Source: JAPLDB01 sp964356415 (lineage in GTDB: Bacteria; Bacteroidota; Bacteroidia; AKYH767-A; 2013-40CM-41-45). Taken from it: a DNA stretch of 11,058 nucleotides. Below are positions 7,211-11,058 of the stretch, one piece after another; the stretch's first letter is position 1, and every line of letters starts with the position of its first letter. Location: NCBI GenBank assembly GCA_964356415.1, contig CAYHHK010000127.1, positions 1-11,058 on the forward strand, read 5' to 3'. Made by a program: the position numbers and the translations under genes. Below the pieces are notes generated by a model. The model worked only from the letters and a program-made list of their open reading frames with translations. It was not told the origin of the DNA and made no database searches.

Positions 7211-9124
7211 ATGATTACGGAAGAAATCACAACCCCAACTTCAGAGACTCCAATCCCTGCAACTGCCTCAGGAAAAAACCCTTATGCATTTAACTGGGAA
7301 ACAGCGGGTAAAAGTGGCGACATATACAGCGCTGAAGAGCGTAAAAATATGGAGCAACTTTATGACCGCACCCTCAGCTCAGTAGTAGAGCATGACATCG
7401 TTGACGGAACGGTTGTTTCGATCGGCCCGAAGGATGTTCTTATCAATATCGGTTTTAAGAGTGATGGGCTGATTCCGTTGTCTGAATTCCGCCATTTCCC
7501 GGATTTAAAGTCAGGCGATAAGGTGGAAGTATATATTGAAACTCAGGAAGATAAGCTTGGTCAGTTAGTGCTATCTCACAAGAAGGCACGTGCCATGAAA
7601 TCATGGGAGAGGGTAAATGCAGCACTTGAAAGTCAGGAAGTAATTCAGGGTTTTGTAAAATGTCGTACAAAGGGTGGTTTGATCGTTGACGTGTTTGGAA
7701 TTGAGGCATTTTTACCCGGTTCACAGATCGACGTTAAACCGATCCGTGATTACGATCAGTTTGTAAATAAAACAATGGAATTCAAAGTTGTAAAGATCAA
7801 CAATGAATTCAAAAATGTGGTTGTATCACATAAGATATTGATTGAAGAAGAGCTCGAGCTGCAGAAGGCTGAGATCATGAAGAAGCTCGAAAAGGGACAG
7901 GTACTTGAAGGAACAGTGAAGAACATCACATCTTATGGTGTGTTTATGGATCTTGGCGGTGTAGATGGCCTGTTGCACATCACTGACATTTCATGGGGAC
8001 GGGTTGCACATCCGGAAGAGGTTGTGAAACTTGACCAGAAGTTACAGGTGGTAATCCTTGATTTTGATGATGAGAAAAAACGTATTGCGCTCGGTTTAAA
8101 ACAGCTTACTCCGCATCCTTGGACGCAGCTTGAAGAGAGCCTTAAAGTGGGCGATAAGCTGAAAGGCAAAGTGGTATTGATCGCTGACTACGGCGCATTT
8201 GTAGAAGTGCTTCCGGGAGTTGAAGGTTTGATCCACGTTTCTGAAATGTCATGGTCGCAGCACCTGCGCAGTCCGCATGATTTCCTGAAAGTAGGAGATG
8301 AAGTGGATGCGATGATCCTCACATTAGACCGTGAAGAACGCAAAATGTCTCTTGGATTAAAACAATTGAAACCTGATCCTTGGACCAATGTGGCAGAGAA
8401 ATTCCCTGTTGGGTCGAAGCATTCAACGGTGGTGAAAAACTTCCAGCCTTTCGGTGTATTCGTTGAAATGGAAGAAGGTGTTGACGGACTGGTTCATATC
8501 AGTGACCTATCCTGGACAAAGAAGATCAAGCATCCGAATGAGTTTTGCAAAGTAGGTGATAAGATGGAAGTGGTGGTTATGGAGGTTGATGCGGACAACC
8601 GCAGATTGTCCTTGGGACACAAGCAACTTGAAGACAACCCTTGGGATGTATTTGAGTCCATCTTTGCGATCGGTTCTGAGCATGAAGGAACAGTGTTGAA
8701 GATGGCTGATAAAGGCGCGATCATCGCATTGCCGTATGGTATCGAAGGATATACACCGGGCAAACACCTGATCAAGGAAGACGGAAAGACTTCTTTAAAG
8801 GTGGATGAAAAAGCAATGTTCAAGATCCTTGAATTTAATAAAGACCAAAAGCGCATACTTGTTTCTCACCGTGCAATTCATGACGAGAAAGCAAATGAAG
8901 CCAAAGCAGCGGAAGGCGCTTCCAGGGAACGTGATCGTGATGACACTACCAAGACCGTGAAGCGAATGAAGGACAGTTCTGAACGAACAACCCTTGGTGA
9001 CCTGTCAGCCCTCAGTGAACTAAAGACTGAAATGGAAGCTACTGCAGCGAAGAAAAGCAAGAAGAAAACGGAAGATGCTTCTGAACCTGTAGAAGAAAAG
9101 AAAGAAGAAAAAACAGAAGAATAA
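7211..9124 (+). CDS. rpsA: 30S ribosomal protein S1
   Basis: The 637-residue protein contains six S1 RNA-binding (OB-fold) domains at about 60-124, 142-208, 228-298, 314-385, 400-473 and 486-555. Domains 3 to 5 show the strongest motifs (GVFMDLGGVDGLLHITDISW, GAFVEVLPGVEGLIHVSEMSW, GVFVEMEEGVDGLVHISDLSW). The N-terminal 50 residues precede the first domain. A highly charged tail (about 560-637, rich in Lys and Glu) follows the last one, as in other Bacteroidota S1 proteins. S1 binds mRNA on the small subunit and supports initiation. Its own leader lacks a Shine-Dalgarno sequence. A consensus promoter and an intrinsic terminator make it a single-gene unit. Confidence 0.97.
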   Translation: MITEEITTPTSETPIPATASGKNPYAFNWETAGKSGDIYSAEERKNMEQLYDRTLSSVVEHDIVDGTVVSIGPKDVLINIGFKSDGLIPLSEFRHFPDLKSGDKVEVYIETQEDKLGQLVLSHKKARAMKSWERVNAALESQEVIQGFVKCRTKGGLIVDVFGIEAFLPGSQIDVKPIRDYDQFVNKTMEFKVVKINNEFKNVVVSHKILIEEELELQKAEIMKKLEKGQVLEGTVKNITSYGVFMDLGGVDGLLHITDISWGRVAHPEEVVKLDQKLQVVILDFDDEKKRIALGLKQLTPHPWTQLEESLKVGDKLKGKVVLIADYGAFVEVLPGVEGLIHVSEMSWSQHLRSPHDFLKVGDEVDAMILTLDREERKMSLGLKQLKPDPWTNVAEKFPVGSKHSTVVKNFQPFGVFVEMEEGVDGLVHISDLSWTKKIKHPNEFCKVGDKMEVVVMEVDADNRRLSLGHKQLEDNPWDVFESIFAIGSEHEGTVLKMADKGAIIALPYGIEGYTPGKHLIKEDGKTSLKVDEKAMFKILEFNKDQKRILVSHRAIHDEKANEAKAAEGASRERDRDDTTKTVKRMKDSSERTTLGDLSALSELKTEMEATAAKKSKKKTEDASEPVEEKKEEKTEE

Positions 9125-9132
9125 ACAAATTT

Positions 9133-9162
9133 AATCCTCCGAGAAATCGGGGGATTTTTTTT
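9133..9162 (+). terminator. Intrinsic terminator of rpsA
   Basis: AATCCTCCG (9133-9141) pairs with CGGGGGATT (9148-9156) as a 9-bp stem with one G-T wobble around a 6-base loop. It is followed by an uninterrupted T tract reaching 9162. It begins 8 bases after the rpsA stop codon and is the only clear hairpin/T-tract terminator in the window. Confidence 0.9.
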
Positions 9163-9175
9163 AACAGTTCTGCTC

Positions 9176-9183
9176 TATATTTG
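9176..9183 (+). promoter_or_regulatory. -7 promoter element of pyrR, nearly leaderless transcript
   Basis: TATATTTG matches TAnnTTTG perfectly and ends only 7 bases before the pyrR ATG at 9191. With the usual distance from this element, transcription would begin 1 to 5 bases before the start codon. A clear TTG is missing at the -33 position, which falls in the T tract of the rpsA terminator. Confidence 0.65.
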
Positions 9184-9190
9184 CCAAACA

Positions 9191-9739
9191 ATGCAAGGAC
9201 GCGTACTTTTAGATAATACAAGGTTCGGAATAACGATTAGCCGTCTTTGTCGCCAGTTGATCGAAAATCACAACGACTTTTCTGATTCAGTGATCATCGG
9301 CCTGCAACCAAGGGGTGTATTTGTTGCCAGAAGAATAAGTGCAGAACTGAACAATTTATTCCCCGGAAAGAAAATCATGTGCGGAGACCTTGACGTTACT
9401 TTTCACAGGGATGATTTCAGGAGAAGGGAAATTGTGATACCAAGCGCTACAAAGATTGATTTTCAGATAGAAAACAAGAATGTCATTCTCGTGGATGACG
9501 TGTTGTACACCGGCAGGACAATCCGCGCCGGAATGGATGCCATGATCGATTATGGCCGTCCGAAAAAAGTAGAATTGCTTGTGCTCGTTGACAGACGATA
9601 CAGAAGGCATCTTCCAATCGCACCCGATTACATTGGTATATCAGTTGATACAATTACAAGTGAGAAGGTGATCGTGAACTGGAAGGAAACGGAAGGAGTG
9701 GATGAGATACTGCTTGAAAACAGGGGTACTAATTACTAA
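9191..9739 (+). CDS. pyrR: PyrR, pyrimidine regulator / uracil phosphoribosyltransferase
   Basis: The 182-residue protein matches PyrR in length and motifs. The phosphoribosyl pyrophosphate loop of type I phosphoribosyltransferases, VILVDDVLYTGRT, spans 98-110. Upstream are IIGLQPRGVFVARRIS (35-50) and GDLDVTFHRDDF (65-76), corresponding to conserved PyrR segments. In Firmicutes PyrR binds pyr mRNA to cause attenuation and also makes UMP from uracil and PRPP; which role dominates in Bacteroidota is not shown by this sequence. The ATG gives the standard N-terminus (RVLLDNTRFGITISRL). The gene has its own promoter element and is followed by pyrB 174 bases later in the same direction. No PyrR-binding stem-loop was found in that gap. 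Confidence 0.93.
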   Translation: MQGRVLLDNTRFGITISRLCRQLIENHNDFSDSVIIGLQPRGVFVARRISAELNNLFPGKKIMCGDLDVTFHRDDFRRREIVIPSATKIDFQIENKNVILVDDVLYTGRTIRAGMDAMIDYGRPKKVELLVLVDRRYRRHLPIAPDYIGISVDTITSEKVIVNWKETEGVDEILLENRGTNY

Positions 9740-9768
9740 TAGATACGAATTTACCAAGTTACGAATGA
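9738..9768 (-). repeat. Diverged single copy of the 25-bp repeat after pyrR
   Basis: AATAGATACGAAT (9738-9750) is identical over 13 bases to the minus-strand sequence of the 25-bp array near 1540. The match extends, with mismatches and a one-base gap, through a TTACCAAG segment corresponding to the ACCTGGTA flank at 1521-1528, and ends in TTACGAAT (9759-9766). It starts within the pyrR stop codon. Relative to the gene just before it, its orientation is the same as that of the array behind the GLPGLI gene. Confidence 0.65.
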
Positions 9769-9793
9769 GCTAAATAGAATTAACATCTCACTC

Positions 9794-9807
9794 CCGATAG
9801 CTATCGG
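9794..9807. repeat. 14-bp perfect palindrome between pyrR and pyrB
   Basis: CCGATAGCTATCGG is a perfect inverted repeat, set into a CTCAC-rich region between two heptamer-like stretches. Similar short palindromes occur widely between genes in Bacteroidota. It has no T tract, so it is not an obvious terminator. A protein-binding site or an mRNA hairpin is possible. Confidence 0.6.
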
Positions 9808-9815
9808 AATCACAT

Positions 9816-9913
9816 CTCAATACTCAACACTCACTACTCACTACTCACTACTCACTACTCACTACTCACTTCTCACTACTAACATCTCACTACTAACATC
9901 TCACTACTAAAAA
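9816..9913. repeat. Heptamer array forming the pyrB leader
   Basis: Fourteen in-phase 7-base units run from 9816 to 9913 and stop directly before the pyrB ATG at 9914. They are CTCAATA, CTCAACA, five CTCACTA, CTCACTT, CTCACTA, CTAACAT, CTCACTA, CTAACAT, CTCACTA and CTAAAAA. On the minus strand the main unit has the same AGT core as the arrays after the barrel gene and after pyrB. The last unit supplies the A-rich stretch usually found before Bacteroidota start codons. No other promoter or ribosome-binding signal is visible between pyrR and pyrB. Confidence 0.95.
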
Positions 9914-10840
9914 ATGTCATCACTCAGCTCAAACCATCTTCTGGGAATCAAAGGCCTCTCTATTGAAGATATTGAGCTTATTTTTTCTACAGCTGATAAC
10001 TTCAAGGACGTGCTCAACCGACCGATGAAGAAAGTTCCTTCCCTTCGTGATGTTACTGTTGCCAATTTGTTTTTTGAAAATTCCACACGAACAAGATTGT
10101 CTTTTGAACTGGCAGAAAAAAGGCTGAGCGCCGATGTCGTCAATTTTGCAGCATCGTCTTCATCTGTTAGCAAAGGCGAAACTCTGATTGATACCGTGAA
10201 TAATATTCTTGCAATGAAAGTGGATATTATTGTAATGCGCCATCCGAATGCAGGAGCAGCTCTTTTCCTGAGCAGGCACGTGAATGCAAGTATCGTGAAT
10301 GCAGGCGACGGAGCGCATGAACATCCCACACAGGCATTGCTTGATGCGTATTCGATCCGTGAAAAGCATGGCGAGGTGAAGGGGAAGAAGGTTGTCATCG
10401 TGGGTGACATACTCCATTCGCGTGTTGCATTGTCAAATATTTTCTGTTTGCAAAAACTGGGTGCGGAAGTGATGGTTTGCGGTCCGACTACACTGATACC
10501 AAAATATATTTCATCGCTGGGAGTGAAAGTTGAGCACGATCTTCATAAAGCACTTGATTGGTGTGACGTAGCTAATATGCTGCGCATACAACTGGAGCGT
10601 CAGGACATAAAATATTTTCCATCATTGCGCGAGTACATGATGCTTTACGGTTTAGACAGATCCCTTCTTAATTCACTCAGCAAGAAAATTACAGTGATGC
10701 ATCCCGGGCCTATCAACCGGGGAGTGGAAATTACCAGCGATGTGGCAGACAGCGATCAGTCCATTATTCTTCAGCAGGTAGAGAATGGAGTGGCGATCAG
10801 AATGGCAGTACTGTATCTATTAGCAGGGAAGGTGAGTTAG
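9914..10840 (+). CDS. pyrB: Aspartate carbamoyltransferase, catalytic chain
   Basis: The 308-residue product has the full set of ATCase catalytic-chain motifs: the carbamoyl-phosphate loop STRTR at 57-61, the SKGET loop (86-90) with the Lys contributed from the neighbouring subunit, HPTQ at 137-140, HSR at 168-170, an Arg/Gln pair at 224-226, and HPGP at 263-266. It makes N-carbamoyl-aspartate from carbamoyl phosphate and aspartate, the committed step of pyrimidine synthesis. Length is normal for the family. No regulatory-chain gene pyrI is seen in the 218 bases that follow. It lies downstream of pyrR in the same direction and has no promoter of its own that I can find, so the two are probably cotranscribed. 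A heptamer array is its immediate leader. Confidence 0.97.
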   Translation: MSSLSSNHLLGIKGLSIEDIELIFSTADNFKDVLNRPMKKVPSLRDVTVANLFFENSTRTRLSFELAEKRLSADVVNFAASSSSVSKGETLIDTVNNILAMKVDIIVMRHPNAGAALFLSRHVNASIVNAGDGAHEHPTQALLDAYSIREKHGEVKGKKVVIVGDILHSRVALSNIFCLQKLGAEVMVCGPTTLIPKYISSLGVKVEHDLHKALDWCDVANMLRIQLERQDIKYFPSLREYMMLYGLDRSLLNSLSKKITVMHPGPINRGVEITSDVADSDQSIILQQVENGVAIRMAVLYLLAGKVS

Positions 10841-10847
10841 GAAGAAA

Positions 10848-10921
10848 GACAGGGAGACAGGGAGAAGGGGAGAAGGGGAGGTCAGAAGTCACAAGTCACA
10901 AGTCAGAAGTCAGAAGTCACC
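10848..10921. repeat. Octamer then heptamer repeats after pyrB
   Basis: Seven bases after the pyrB stop come two copies of GACAGGGA (10848-10863) and two of GAAGGGGA (10864-10879). Heptamers follow, with units AGTCACA (twice, 10887-10900), AGTCAGA (twice, 10901-10914) and AGTCACC (10915-10921). Variants again come in identical pairs. The heptamers have the AAGT core of the array behind the barrel-protein gene. The last coding bases of pyrB, GAGTTAG, including the stop, resemble a unit of the same family. Confidence 0.9.
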
Positions 10922-11058
10922 GGAACAGCAGCACCGCATTAATCAGAAGTATAATTCCAAATAATAAATTAACGTATGATCAATGAAAAATTCAGTGATG
11001 CGAGCGTGGTTCCCTTCAGGGATTAGGGTGAGCGGGGGAGGAGCAGAAGTAGTGCAGC
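10922..11058. other. Right-edge region after pyrB, no gene assigned
   Basis: No gene is supported. An ATG at 10983 opens a plus-strand frame that reaches the right edge (25 codons), and a minus-strand frame is open from the right edge to a stop near 10946. Neither has recognisable features. The segment TCCCTTCAGGGATTAGGG (from about 11011) contains a small hairpin (TCCCT/AGGGA) of a kind often found between genes in Bacteroidota, which argues that the region is noncoding. Confidence 0.4.

Noticed and set aside
8494..8856. 120-codon ORF antisense to rpsA
   Set aside because: It is a shadow of the repeated S1 domains, with no independent start signal or recognisable domain.
9907..10410. 167-codon ORF antisense to pyrB
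   Set aside because: It mirrors the pyrB coding frame; its length follows from the composition of pyrB and it has no motif of its own.
10983..11058. Start of a new plus-strand gene at the right edge
   Set aside because: Only 25 codons are visible, they run through a hairpin element common in intergenic DNA, and no promoter or family feature supports it.

Overview
The window looks like a chromosomal segment of a Bacteroidota bacterium, probably on the Chitinophagia/Sphingobacteriia side. The evidence is: a GLPGLI-family protein beside a large outer-membrane beta-barrel protein with a carboxypeptidase-regulatory-like domain; remains of a secreted protein with a type IX secretion (T9SS) C-terminal sorting domain; the Bacteroidota -7 promoter element TAnnTTTG before rpsA and pyrR; and gene starts without clear Shine-Dalgarno sequences. 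The species cannot be named from this sequence.

Layout. The left part is transcribed on the minus strand. lpxD (lipid A synthesis, 238-1278) is separated by a 25-bp tandem-repeat array from a GLPGLI-family secreted protein (1704-2426). That gene follows a TonB-receptor-like outer-membrane barrel protein (2652-5381), and the two probably form one unit. A small unrecognised minus-strand ORF (5471-5698) lies upstream. The right part is on the plus strand: a wrecked T9SS-secreted protein gene (5655-6875), then rpsA (ribosomal protein S1, 7211-9124) with a promoter and a terminator, then pyrR (9191-9739) and pyrB (9914-10840) of pyrimidine synthesis. pyrR appears to have almost no 5' leader.

No novel multi-gene system is evident. 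The most unusual content is between the genes. Four of the six genes with recognised products (GLPGLI, the barrel protein, pyrR, pyrB) have short tandem or low-complexity repeats starting at or within a few tens of bases of their stop codon. There are two families. One is a 25-bp unit built of pentamers rich in TACGAATA; five units follow the GLPGLI gene and a single diverged copy follows pyrR in the same orientation relative to the gene. The other is a heptamer family with an (A/G)AGT core and three variable bases, occurring after the barrel gene, across the whole leader of pyrB, and after pyrB. Variants tend to come in runs of two or more identical copies. rpsA instead ends in an ordinary hairpin/T-tract terminator.

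The second notable item is the T9SS pseudogene. It carries an in-frame stop and two reading-frame switches, each of which appears to coincide with missing sequence, so it reads as a genuine relic and not as one sequencing error.
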